Origin: Deltaproteobacteria bacterium
GTDB lineage: Bacteria; Desulfobacterota; Desulfarculia; Adiutricales; Adiutricaceae
Assembly: GCA_031279155.1 (NCBI GenBank)
Contig: JAITJB010000090.1
Coordinates: 1 to 31,081, forward strand
Direction: 5' to 3'
DNA: 31,081 nt
Part shown: positions 14,315 through 21,904 of the stretch, one piece after another
Layout: every line of letters begins with the position of its first letter
Position numbering within the stretch: the stretch's first letter is position 1
The notes under the pieces: model-generated
Told to the model about the DNA's origin: nothing
Database searches by the model: none
What the model saw: the letters and a program-made list of their open reading frames with translations, nothing else
Translations under genes and position numbers: made by a program

Positions 14315-16198
14315 ATGGACGAGTTTTTTAAACCATCAAACGAGTGTTCAATGTGGACCGGTGAGACCGGAAAGCTCATAGACAAAGCTAGAAGCGAGGG
14401 CATTACCTTAGCCTGGGACCGCTTGGCTAAACAAACGCCCCAATGTAATTTCTGTGAGATGGGTTTAAGCTGCGCCAAATGCGTCATGGGGCCTTGCCGC
14501 ATCATACCAGGATTAGATCGCGAAAAAGGCGTCTGCGGGGCTGACGCCGATCTGACGGTAGCCAGAAACTTCGGGCGGTTTGTGGCTGGCGGCTCGGCGG
14601 CCCACTCTGACCATGGCCGCGATCTTGTGGAGGTCCTCTACGAGATCGGGACAGGCTCAACGACGGCCTATAGCGTCCGCGATGAAGCCAAGCTTAAGCG
14701 CTTAGCCGAAGAATTTGGGCTAGACACTAAGGGCGATATTAAGGCTATTGCCAAAAGCGTAGCCGAAAGGCTTTTTGCCGATTATTCCACCCATGGGCCA
14801 GGCCTGGCTTTCTTGGGCCGCGTGCCCAAGGCCCGCTTAGATCTCTGGAATAAGCTTTCCATTACGCCAAGGGGCATTGACCGCGAGCCGGTTGAGATGC
14901 TCCACCGCACCCATATGGGCGTTGACTGCGATCCGGTCTCGTTATGTCTCCACGCCGCCCGTACGTCACTATCCGATGGTTGGGGCGGCTCTATGGCCGG
15001 AACGGAACTCTCAGACGTCATCTTCGGTACTCCGGCCCCGGGCAAAACCAGAGTAAACTTAGGCGTCCTAAAAAAGGACATGGTTAACATCTTAGTCCAT
15101 GGTCATAGCCCGGTAGTATCGGAAATGATCTTAGCTGCTAGCGCAGATCCTAGCATATTAGATCAAGCCAAAAAGGTTGGGGCAGTTGGCATCAACGTGG
15201 CCGGACTTTGCTGTACTGGTAACGAGTTACTCATGCGGCGGGGCATACCGCTAGCCGGTAACCACATGATGACTGAACTTACCATCGTAACCGGCGTGGT
15301 GGAAACCATCGTGGCCGATTACCAGTGCATCATGCCGTCGCTTGTTAATATCAGCCAGTGCTACCACACTAAGTTTGTGACCACCTCTGATAAGGCTCAT
15401 TTTCCGGGGGCCGATACCTACCATTTTACGCCCCATAACGCCCGCGAACTGGCCGGACAAGTTGTCTTAAAGGCCGTAGAAGCCTTTACTAAGCGCGATC
15501 CAGCTAAAATAAATATCCCGGTCGAACCCGTTGAAATCATGAGCGGCTTTTCCAATGAAGCCATCTTAGGCGCCTTAGGCGGGACGCCCAACCCCTTAAT
15601 CGAAGCCATTAAGGCCGGCGTTGTCCGGGGAGCTGTCGGAGTTGTCGGCTGCAACAACCCTAAACTTAGGCAAGATGAGCAGCACGTAACTCTCACCAAA
15701 GAGCTGATTAAAAAAGACATCTTGGTTTTAGTTACCGGCTGCGCCACTTCGGCTATGGGTAAAGCCGGGCTTCTTGTGCCTGAGGGGGCCTCCATGGCCG
15801 GGCAAAAACTGGCCGGCTTATGTCAACAGCTAGGTATTCCTCCGGTCCTTCACGTTGGCAGCTGCGTTGATAATTCTAGGATCTTACAACTTTGCGCTGT
15901 CTTAGCTAACGCCATTGGCGTAGACATAAGCGCCTTACCGGTCGCCGCTTCGGCCCCGGAATGGTACTCGGAAAAAGCTGCGGCCATTGGGCTTTACGCT
16001 GTGGCCAGCGGCATTACCACCCACTTGGGTTTACCGCCAATGATCTTAGGCAGCCAAGCCGTAACTAAGCTAGCAGTTAGCGGCCTAAACGACGTCGTGG
16101 GGGCGGCCTTCATCGTCGAGCCCGATCCCATCAAGGCTGGAGAGCTTATTGATAATCATATCGGTCAAAAGCGCCAAGCCCTGGGCCTGTCGTTCTGA
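14315..16198 (+). CDS. cooS: anaerobic Ni-Fe carbon monoxide dehydrogenase catalytic subunit CooS
   Basis: 627 residues from the ATG at 14315, six bases after AAGGAG; another ATG directly before it is too close. It interconverts CO and CO2 at a Ni-4Fe-5S C-cluster. Apparent ligands by motif: H264 (HGHSP), C300 (GLCCTGNEL), C338, C446 (GCNNPK), C476 (GCATS), C517 (GSCVDNSR), with Lys554 and the His relay beginning H97-x2-H100. The B-cluster is C53, C56, C61, C74. The D-cluster position shows C44-x2-C47 instead of the common C-x7-C, the short motif known from Desulfovibrio vulgaris CODH. No cooC, cooT or ACS gene is in the window. Confidence 0.97.
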   Translation: MDEFFKPSNECSMWTGETGKLIDKARSEGITLAWDRLAKQTPQCNFCEMGLSCAKCVMGPCRIIPGLDREKGVCGADADLTVARNFGRFVAGGSAAHSDHGRDLVEVLYEIGTGSTTAYSVRDEAKLKRLAEEFGLDTKGDIKAIAKSVAERLFADYSTHGPGLAFLGRVPKARLDLWNKLSITPRGIDREPVEMLHRTHMGVDCDPVSLCLHAARTSLSDGWGGSMAGTELSDVIFGTPAPGKTRVNLGVLKKDMVNILVHGHSPVVSEMILAASADPSILDQAKKVGAVGINVAGLCCTGNELLMRRGIPLAGNHMMTELTIVTGVVETIVADYQCIMPSLVNISQCYHTKFVTTSDKAHFPGADTYHFTPHNARELAGQVVLKAVEAFTKRDPAKINIPVEPVEIMSGFSNEAILGALGGTPNPLIEAIKAGVVRGAVGVVGCNNPKLRQDEQHVTLTKELIKKDILVLVTGCATSAMGKAGLLVPEGASMAGQKLAGLCQQLGIPPVLHVGSCVDNSRILQLCAVLANAIGVDISALPVAASAPEWYSEKAAAIGLYAVASGITTHLGLPPMILGSQAVTKLAVSGLNDVVGAAFIVEPDPIKAGELIDNHIGQKRQALGLSF

Positions 16199-16210
16199 GA
16201 GGGGGCATAA

Positions 16211-16690
16211 ATGGAAAAGGTTAAAACCATCAAGGTAGCGCCCTCTCGCTGCATAGGCTGCCTTAACTGCGAGCTAGCCTGCGCCAGCCGAGATTGGGAT
16301 AAGTACTTCCCGTCAGGCTCGAAGATCAACTTAGTCTTCTTTAAGTCCGGCGGTCAGGCGCCGGTGACCTGCCTACATTGTGACGACGCCCCCTGCCTTA
16401 AAGTCTGCCGCACGGGCGCCTTAATCCGAGACGACCTAACTAAGGCCATCGTCGTAGACGGCCAGCGCTGTATCGGCTGCCGGACGTGCGTATCAGTCTG
16501 TCCCTTCGGGAACATCGCTTATTCCAGCGCTGCTTCAAAGGCCGAAAAATGCGATAAGTGTTCTGGTCGCCCTAGGTGCGTGGCCGCCTGCCCTTCGGGA
16601 GCCTTGACCTTTGTTGAGGAGCAAGAGATTGCTCCCACTCGCCGCCGGGAATTTGCTAAGCTCCTCTTGGAGGCCACTAAGGAGCCTTAA
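16211..16690 (+). CDS. cooF: CooF-like polyferredoxin, four 4Fe-4S clusters
   Basis: 159 residues with sixteen cluster cysteines in four groups: C14/17/20/24, C54/57/62/66, C87/90/93/97 and C114/117/123/127. This is the HycB/HydN/CooF pattern. CooF is the usual direct electron acceptor of CooS, and the gene starts 12 bases after cooS with a strong GAGAGGGGG ribosome-binding site. Here it would pass electrons from CO oxidation toward the three NADH-module subunits encoded upstream, or return them for CO2 reduction. A bidirectional hairpin follows the gene. Confidence 0.92.
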   Translation: MEKVKTIKVAPSRCIGCLNCELACASRDWDKYFPSGSKINLVFFKSGGQAPVTCLHCDDAPCLKVCRTGALIRDDLTKAIVVDGQRCIGCRTCVSVCPFGNIAYSSAASKAEKCDKCSGRPRCVAACPSGALTFVEEQEIAPTRRREFAKLLLEATKEP

Positions 16691-16782
16691 GCTCTACGAT
16701 AGGGCGCCGCCAATGGAGGCCACTTTTTAAGCGCCTTCCATAAGTACCGCCGTTAACCATACAACTTAGGGAACTCAACATA

Positions 16783-16817
16783 ATAACAGCCAAGGTTCAG
16801 AAGGCCTTGGCTGTTAT
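16783..16817. terminator. bidirectional terminator hairpin after cooF
   Basis: A perfect 13-bp stem ATAACAGCCAAGG / CCTTGGCTGTTAT with a 9-base loop sits between the convergent cooF (+) and nuclease (-) genes. Neither side has a long T-run, so it may need Rho help or serve as a 3' stabiliser. Confidence 0.65.
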
Positions 16818-16840
16818 CTGTTGTAAGGCTTTACCTAGGG

Positions 16841-17374
16841 CTATTTTTTTCGTTTACTGCTCCTAAACTCCCAAGGAGGCATGGCCTCAGGATCAAACCA
16901 CAGGCCCATGCCGTTTTCTTTGGCTATGCGCTCAGCTTCTTTCATGGGCTGACAGATGTCTTTACGGATGCAGTAGCGATCGTAGACCCAAGCGTGGCCG
17001 GCGGCAACCATCTTGTGATTGATGAGCTCATCATTGAAGATGATTGTGGCCACCATCCGATTGTAGCGGTCGATATCTTCGATTTCGATCTTAACTAAAC
17101 GGCCGCTTACCATATCCGAGAGGGCGTCACGGCTCTCATCGCCCCAATCCTGGCCGCCTTCAGGGGCGTCGATACCGTAGAGCCTAACTCTTAACCGCTC
17201 GTAATCGGTCGTAAGTATGGAAACAGTGTCGCCATCGATGATTCTCTCGACGTGTCCAGTATAGGACTCCTTAACCTCTGGCTCGCCTTTGGCCCAAAGG
17301 GAGAAAGAAAAAACCAGCACTAGTGAGAAGAAAAAGGTCGCCAGCCATAATTTTTTTAAGAGATGATTTTTCAA
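16841..17374 (-). CDS. secreted thermonuclease (SNase-like)
   Basis: 177 residues. An N-terminal signal peptide (about 1-29, positively charged then strongly hydrophobic) sends it out of the cytoplasm. The staphylococcal-nuclease fold is shown by D49 (IDGDT), R64, D69 and E72 (VRLYGIDAPE) and R106 (DRYNR). These match the calcium- and phosphate-binding catalytic residues, so it should be an active sugar-nonspecific nuclease. The start is a TTG with GGGAGG upstream on the minus strand. Convergent with the CODH operon and functionally unrelated to it as far as can be seen. Confidence 0.93.
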   Translation of the reverse strand: MKNHLLKKLWLATFFFSLVLVFSFSLWAKGEPEVKESYTGHVERIIDGDTVSILTTDYERLRVRLYGIDAPEGGQDWGDESRDALSDMVSGRLVKIEIEDIDRYNRMVATIIFNDELINHKMVAAGHAWVYDRYCIRKDICQPMKEAERIAKENGMGLWFDPEAMPPWEFRSSKRKK

Positions 17375-17701
17375 GCCCTTGCCTCCCTAAACTTGTGAAC
17401 GTACGTGCAGTCTAGTGAATTTGAGCCAACTGGCCCGGTATCAATTTTTGCTGTATAAAAAAAAATTTTGTACTATAATCCCCGATCGAGCGAACTTTTT
17501 CCTAGGCCAAGCTTAAGCTTAGCTTAGCTTGGCTTAAGCTTAGTCTAAGCCTTCTAGCTTAGCTAAGCCTCGCCTAAGTCTTATTATCTGCTCAGGTAAC
17601 ATTTACGCGTTTTTTTGGTCTAAGACTCCCGCCTGGCCAGCTTTAAAAGCTGCGACCTTTTTTTTCATAACAATGTAACTTAAATTTATAGGATTACTAT
17701 A
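17375..17701. other. divergent gap with an AAGCTTAGC-type repeat
   Basis: No gene is seen. A perfect TATAAT lies at 17474-17479 but has no good -35 partner at normal spacing. A repeat stretch occupies 17506-17580. AGGATT at about 17690 is the ribosome-binding site of the next gene. Confidence 0.5.
17506..17580 (+). repeat. degenerate CTTAG/CTAAG short repeat
   Basis: Units of four to six bases (CTTAG, CTTAAG, CTAAG, CTTGG) run head to tail, giving AAGCTTAAGCTTAGCTTAGC and nearby inverted matches. It lies upstream of the polyamine-type binding protein gene, inside the divergent gap. Confidence 0.75.
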
Positions 17702-18754
17702 ATGAAAATTTTTAAGATCCTTCTAATCGCCTGTCTCTTGACTCTTTGGGTGTCTCCCGTCATGGCCGCTGAGGAACCCAAGAAAAAGTTAAACATTTTT
17801 ACTTGGTCAGAATATATTGACTTAGATGTTATAGCTGATTTCGAGAAAACTCACAATGTCGATGTTCACATCGATCTCTACGAGTCCAACGAGGAAATGA
17901 TCATCAGGCTGGAATCGGCCCGGCCAGGCTCTTACGACATCATCATCCCGACAACTTATTTACTACCTAGCCTACTTAGTAAAAAACTTATTCAGCCTCT
18001 TGATAAGTCATTACTGCCCAATATATCCAATATCGATCCTAGGTTTTTAAACATCTCTGAAGACCCTGGTAATGTCTATACCATCCCCTACCAGTGGGGC
18101 ACCTCTGGCTTAGCCATCAGGACCAAAGATCCCTCCTCCATTGAGCCCTCTTGGGATCTTGTCTATAAACCCTCCGAGCAAGCCAGCTTCACCTTGTTTG
18201 ATACGGCCCGCGACGTCTTCGGCAGCGCTCTTTTATACCTAGGCTACTCGGCTAATACCACTGATCCCGAAGAACTTATGAAGGCTGGCCAATTGGTTAT
18301 CGAGGCCAAAAACCGTCCCAACTTCCGGGGCTTCAGCGGCGGCGTGGACGGATTATCCAAGGTCATCGGAAACGTCAATACCATTGCCCAGGTTTATAAC
18401 GGCGAAGCTGTAAAAGCCTCCTTAGAAGATCCCGATATCCACTACGTCCTTCCCAAAGAAGGCTGCGAGATTTGGCTCGATCTCTTCGCCATCCCCACGG
18501 GCGCGGCCAACGCCACAGTGGCCCACGAATTTTTAAACTACATCATGGAGCCGCAAATCGCCGCCAGATTGGCCATCTACTCCAAATACCCTAGCCCCAA
18601 CCTTATAGCTATTGAGCTTCTCCCGGCCTCAGATCGCGACAACCCTGGTATTTATCCGCCCGTTGAGATGCTTGAAAAGATGGAGTATTACAAGGATTTG
18701 GGTTATGAGGGTGAACGCTACGAGGAGCTCTGGAATATTGTTAAAACCCGATGA
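17702..18754 (+). CDS. polyamine-type ABC transporter substrate-binding protein (PotD/PotF-like)
   Basis: 350 residues with a Sec signal peptide (about 1-22, VMA/AEE); no lipobox Cys, so probably a soluble periplasmic protein. LNIFTWSEYIDLDVIADFEK at the mature start and YDIIIPTTYLLPSLL are typical of spermidine/putrescine-binding proteins, as is IPYQWGTSGLAI. It should bind putrescine or spermidine. The usual potABC genes are not adjacent, so it must use a transporter encoded elsewhere. The ATG follows AGGATT. Its 3' end overlaps the probable TTG start of trmJ. Confidence 0.9.
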   Translation: MKIFKILLIACLLTLWVSPVMAAEEPKKKLNIFTWSEYIDLDVIADFEKTHNVDVHIDLYESNEEMIIRLESARPGSYDIIIPTTYLLPSLLSKKLIQPLDKSLLPNISNIDPRFLNISEDPGNVYTIPYQWGTSGLAIRTKDPSSIEPSWDLVYKPSEQASFTLFDTARDVFGSALLYLGYSANTTDPEELMKAGQLVIEAKNRPNFRGFSGGVDGLSKVIGNVNTIAQVYNGEAVKASLEDPDIHYVLPKEGCEIWLDLFAIPTGAANATVAHEFLNYIMEPQIAARLAIYSKYPSPNLIAIELLPASDRDNPGIYPPVEMLEKMEYYKDLGYEGERYEELWNIVKTR

Positions 18755-19700
18755 CGACTTTTCGCCAACTGATCTCAAAACTGAGCCCCAAACTGCCCCC
18801 CAAGCCGACCAGCTAGGCTACCAGCTTGGCGACCGGCTTGGCTACCGGCTTGGTTACCATTTAGGCGACCATCAAACAAACCATGATGGCGGCGGCCAGC
18901 TGCCCGGGCAAGGCGAGCATCATGATAATCGCGAGCACCGGCTCGACCGGAGGCCTAGGTCGGCTTCCCGCGCACATATTGACGTAGTCTTAGTTGAGCC
19001 CCAAAAGGCTGAAAACATCGGCGCGGCAGCTAGAGCCATCGCCAACACCGGCTTGGGCCGCTTGGTGGTCGTCCGTCCGCGATCAATTAATTACGAGCTC
19101 ATGGAAGCCATGGCCACGGCTCACGCCATAGATGTCTTAAGCTCCATGACCGTGGCTTCCGATATTCGCTCGGCTCTATCGCCATATCGTCTAGTCGTAG
19201 GGACCACGGCAAGACCTGGCTCTAGGCGGGGTCCAGTTTTGACGCCTAGGCAGATAGCCCCTAGTTTACTTACCGGTGAGCCGCCCTCTTGGGTGGCCTT
19301 AGTCTTCGGTCCAGAGCGCATGGGGCTTTCCACCGAAGATCTGAGGTACTGCCATAAAATCGTCCGCATACCCACGGCTAGGCGGGAAAACAGCTCTTTA
19401 AACTTAGCTCAGGCCGTTTTGATTATGGGCTATGAGCTCCTAATAGCCGCCGGCGGTGAACCCCCGGCCCCGTCTAAGGTAACCCCGGCCGATCAGATGG
19501 CCGAAAACCGCATGTACGATGAACTCGAAAAAGTACTGACCGGTATTGGTTTTTTGCCAGCCGATAACCCGGGGCACTGGCTGATGAACATCAAGAAAAT
19601 CTTCAACCGCAGTTTACTGACTAAAGGCGAGTGCGATCTCTTGATGGGCGTCTGTAGGCAGATCCGCTGGGCCGTCAAAAACCTAAATTCCCTACCGTAA
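18738..19700 (+). CDS. trmJ: tRNA 2'-O-methyltransferase TrmJ-like (SPOUT/SpoU family)
   Basis: About 320 residues. The SPOUT fold begins near residue 80 (IDVVLVEPQKAENIGAAARA) and has all three family motifs, including VFGPERMGLSTEDL and the knot segment SLNLAQAVLIMGYEL. TrmJ methylates the 2'-O of nucleotide 32 in tRNAs. The start is uncertain: no in-frame ATG or GTG precedes the core near a ribosome-binding site. The TTG at 18738, after GAGGAG and overlapping the end of the upstream gene by 17 bases, is the best choice. The first ~80 residues are a non-family extension with a seven-copy four-residue repeat. Confidence 0.88.
   Translation: MLKPDDDFSPTDLKTEPQTAPQADQLGYQLGDRLGYRLGYHLGDHQTNHDGGGQLPGQGEHHDNREHRLDRRPRSASRAHIDVVLVEPQKAENIGAAARAIANTGLGRLVVVRPRSINYELMEAMATAHAIDVLSSMTVASDIRSALSPYRLVVGTTARPGSRRGPVLTPRQIAPSLLTGEPPSWVALVFGPERMGLSTEDLRYCHKIVRIPTARRENSSLNLAQAVLIMGYELLIAAGGEPPAPSKVTPADQMAENRMYDELEKVLTGIGFLPADNPGHWLMNIKKIFNRSLLTKGECDLLMGVCRQIRWAVKNLNSLP
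18807..18890 (+). repeat. 12-bp x 7 in-frame tandem repeat in the trmJ 5' end
   Basis: Units such as TACCAGCTTGGC and GACCGGCTTGGC repeat seven times, encoding DQLG, YQLG, DRLG, YRLG, YHLG, DHQT and NHDG; the last two are decayed. The repeat lies before the methyltransferase core. Confidence 0.9.
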
Positions 19701-19746
19701 GCTATGTCAAAATAGCTAAAAATTGGCCCCTGGTAAAATATGGCAT

Positions 19747-19801
19747 GGTAAAAAAAGATTGGAGGCGCCCGGAAGAGAAAGCCTCCCCCAAGCGCCTCCA
19801 A
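19747..19801 (-). terminator. terminator of the hsp20 operon
   Basis: A 10-bp outer stem (TTGGAGGCGC / GCGCCTCCAA) with a 23-base internal region is followed on the minus strand by TCTTTTTTTACC. It lies 65 bases after the distal hsp20 stop codon and also sits behind trmJ on the plus strand, where it lacks a T-run. Confidence 0.8.
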
Positions 19802-19865
19802 CACGCTTATAAAACCTTAGTTATTTAGTCCTAAACAAAAAGAGCGAAAAATTAGGGTTTAGCTC

Positions 19866-20273
19866 TTATTCAGAGACCACGGTGATCTTTCGCGGCTGGG
19901 CCGGGGCCAGCTTGGGCAAAGTAAGGGTTAAGACGCCGTCTTTGACAGCGGCCGTTATTTTTTCCTGGTCTATCTGCTCGGAGAGCGAAAACTGACGGAA
20001 GTAGTCTCCGATCTCGTACTCGCGGGAAATTATCTTGCGCTCGGTCTTATCCTCTACGACCTTACCTAATATCGTTAAGACATTATCCCTTAAATCTATA
20101 TTTAGTCCATCAGCAGCTACACCGGGCATGTCGGCGATCACGGTTAAGCCCTGATCGTTTTCCCAAATATCAACCAGAGGGCTGAAACGGGGGCCCCCGC
20201 TGGTGGTCTCCACGCCGCCTAAGTCCACCGGTGTTTTCTCGTGAGCGTTGATTTCCTGATTGCTTTCAGTCAT
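19866..20273 (-). CDS. small heat shock protein, Hsp20/alpha-crystallin family (distal)
   Basis: 135 residues. The alpha-crystallin domain covers about 30-125: FSPLVDIWENDQGLTVIADM, then GVLTLTLPK, the conserved hydrophobic beta-9 strand preceding the short C-terminal tail. It is an ATP-independent chaperone that holds unfolding proteins. The ATG is five bases after AGGAGGT. It lies 26 bases downstream of a second hsp20 gene, so the two are one operon ending at the strong terminator. The two proteins differ considerably, as in class A/B pairs that form mixed oligomers. Confidence 0.95.
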   Translation of the reverse strand: MTESNQEINAHEKTPVDLGGVETTSGGPRFSPLVDIWENDQGLTVIADMPGVAADGLNIDLRDNVLTILGKVVEDKTERKIISREYEIGDYFRQFSLSEQIDQEKITAAVKDGVLTLTLPKLAPAQPRKITVVSE

Positions 20274-20299
20274 TTTAGACCTCCTAAATTTATTTTCGA

Positions 20300-20758
20300 T
20301 TACAGACTTTTGATGGTGATCTGGCGGGCTCTGGCCTCAGCGGCCTTGGGCATGGTCACCGTTAAAATTCCATTTTTAAAGTTCGCTTCCACAGCCTCAG
20401 AGTCGATCTTAGTCGGTATGGTCAGGCTGCGCCTGAAGCTACCGGGCTCGCGCTCCCGGCGATGGTAATTGACTTCGCCAACGGATGGTTCGGCCCTTTT
20501 TGAGCCTTTAATAGTAAGGGTGTCGTTTTTTACACTCAGCTCCAACGTTTCAGAGTCGATACCTGGCAATTCCGCTGTTAAATAGAGTTTTTCATCGTCC
20601 TCGGCTAGGTTGATCAATGGGAAAACTCCTGTATAATTTCTTCTAAGTTGATTGACACCGCTGGCCAAGGCGCTGTAAGCGTTCTCCATGTAGTTGCGCA
20701 TGCGTTCTAATTCAACAAACGGACTACCACCAGGTCCTCTCCATCTTAAAATGGCCAT
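20300..20758 (-). CDS. small heat shock protein, Hsp20/alpha-crystallin family (proximal)
   Basis: 152 residues. The short N-terminal arm with MAILRWRG and FVELERMRNYMENAYSAL is typical of this family. The alpha-crystallin domain (about 45-145) ends in FKNGILTVTMPKA and the tail RQITIKS. The ATG follows AGGAGGAACTGTT. First gene of the two-gene chaperone operon; a heat-shock-like promoter with a palindrome lies about 75 bases upstream. Confidence 0.95.
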   Translation of the reverse strand: MAILRWRGPGGSPFVELERMRNYMENAYSALASGVNQLRRNYTGVFPLINLAEDDEKLYLTAELPGIDSETLELSVKNDTLTIKGSKRAEPSVGEVNYHRREREPGSFRRSLTIPTKIDSEAVEANFKNGILTVTMPKAAEARARQITIKSL

Positions 20759-20806
20759 AACAGTTCCTCCTAATGTCAGTTGGTTACATCTCTAGGTTGC
20801 CCTAAG

Positions 20807-20823
20807 AAGGGTCGGCGACCCTT
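20807..20823. promoter_or_regulatory. palindrome at the predicted hsp20 transcription start
   Basis: AAGGGTCG and CGACCCTT form a perfect 8-bp inverted repeat around one central base. It lies just downstream of the predicted -10 on the minus strand, so it could be an operator or a 5'-end hairpin in the mRNA. It matches neither the CIRCE nor the HAIR operator. Confidence 0.5.
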
Positions 20824-20831
20824 TCACAGTA

Positions 20832-20862
20832 AAATGGTAAACACTCAGTTGCGATTGTCAAG
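20832..20862 (-). promoter_or_regulatory. candidate heat-shock (sigma32-like) promoter of the hsp20 operon
   Basis: On the minus strand CTTGACA (20862-20856) is followed after 16 bases by TACCATTT (20839-20832). This resembles the CTTGAAA / CCCCATnT pattern of sigma32 promoters; the -35 is also a perfect sigma70 hexamer, but no sigma70 -10 lies at normal spacing. Confidence 0.5.
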
Positions 20863-20915
20863 CCGGGTCCAAGGTCAATAGCCTAATTTTTTTTAGAGCA
20901 TAAAGGTTACTTTTC

Positions 20916-21899
20916 ATGTTAGCGTACACCATAAAACGACTCTTTATGATGATTCCAACCTTTATTGGTATAACTTTAATTAGTTTTATCGTTATCCATC
21001 TGGCCCCTGGCGATCCCACCAATATGGTAACCGACCTAAACCCTCAGGCCAGTCAGTCGGCTAAAAAGAGGCTAACTGAACTCTACGGCCTAGATAAGCC
21101 CATCCACATCCAATACCTAAATTGGCTTAAAAACTTAGTCACCTTAGATCTGGGCCGCTCCATGGCCCCGGACCGCCGTCCGGTCATTGATAAGATTAAA
21201 GAGCGGCTGCCGGTGACCTTGACCTTAAACCTGTGCTCGATATTTATTATCATTTGTATTAGTCTCCCCTTAGGCCTGTGGGCCGCCGTCAGGGCCGGCG
21301 GCTGGTTTGATCGCTTCTCAACGGTCGGGGTCTTTATCTTCTTTGCCGCCCCCTCCTTTTGGCTGGCCTTACTGGCCATGTGGCTTTTTGGCGTAAATTT
21401 AGGCTGGCTCCCAATTTCTGGCCTCAAATCCCTCAATTACGATTCGCTATCCTTCTTTGACCGCCTTATCGATCTTAGTAAGCACCTGGTCATGCCGGTC
21501 ATAATCTCCTCTTTGGGGGGCCTGGCCGGGCTCTCGCGCTATTTGCGCTCCAACATGCTGGAAATAATCCGCCAGGACTTTCTGACCACGGCTAGAGCCA
21601 AGGGCTTAAGCGAAAGGCTGGTTATCTGGAAGCACGCTTTACGAAACGCCTTGATCCCGGTGATAACTATTTTGGGTTTGTCGGTTCCGGGCTTAGTTGG
21701 CGGCTCGGTCATAATGGAATCTATTTTCGCTATCCCCGGCTTAGGGCAGCTTTTTTACGCAGCTGTCATGGGCCGCGATTATCCTTTGGTCATGGGCGGC
21801 CTGGTCATGGGGGCCTTCTTAACTCTTATTGGTAATTTCTTAGCTGACTTAGGCTACGCTTTAGCCGATCCTAGGGTCAGAGATGAGACCTTCCGGTAA
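20916..21899 (+). CDS. peptide/nickel-type ABC transporter permease (DppB/OppB family)
   Basis: 327 residues with six transmembrane segments. The N-terminus TIKRLFMMIPTFIGITLISF and VIHLAPGDPT are the DppB/OppB hallmark. The EAA loop that docks to the ATPase is ARAKGLSERLVIWKHALRNA. With the next gene it forms the membrane pore of a peptide or nickel importer. No binding protein or ATPase of this family is in the window, so those subunits must be elsewhere. The ATG follows AAAGGTTAC. Confidence 0.93.
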   Translation: MLAYTIKRLFMMIPTFIGITLISFIVIHLAPGDPTNMVTDLNPQASQSAKKRLTELYGLDKPIHIQYLNWLKNLVTLDLGRSMAPDRRPVIDKIKERLPVTLTLNLCSIFIIICISLPLGLWAAVRAGGWFDRFSTVGVFIFFAAPSFWLALLAMWLFGVNLGWLPISGLKSLNYDSLSFFDRLIDLSKHLVMPVIISSLGGLAGLSRYLRSNMLEIIRQDFLTTARAKGLSERLVIWKHALRNALIPVITILGLSVPGLVGGSVIMESIFAIPGLGQLFYAAVMGRDYPLVMGGLVMGAFLTLIGNFLADLGYALADPRVRDETFR

Positions 21900-21904
21900 A
21901 AAAA

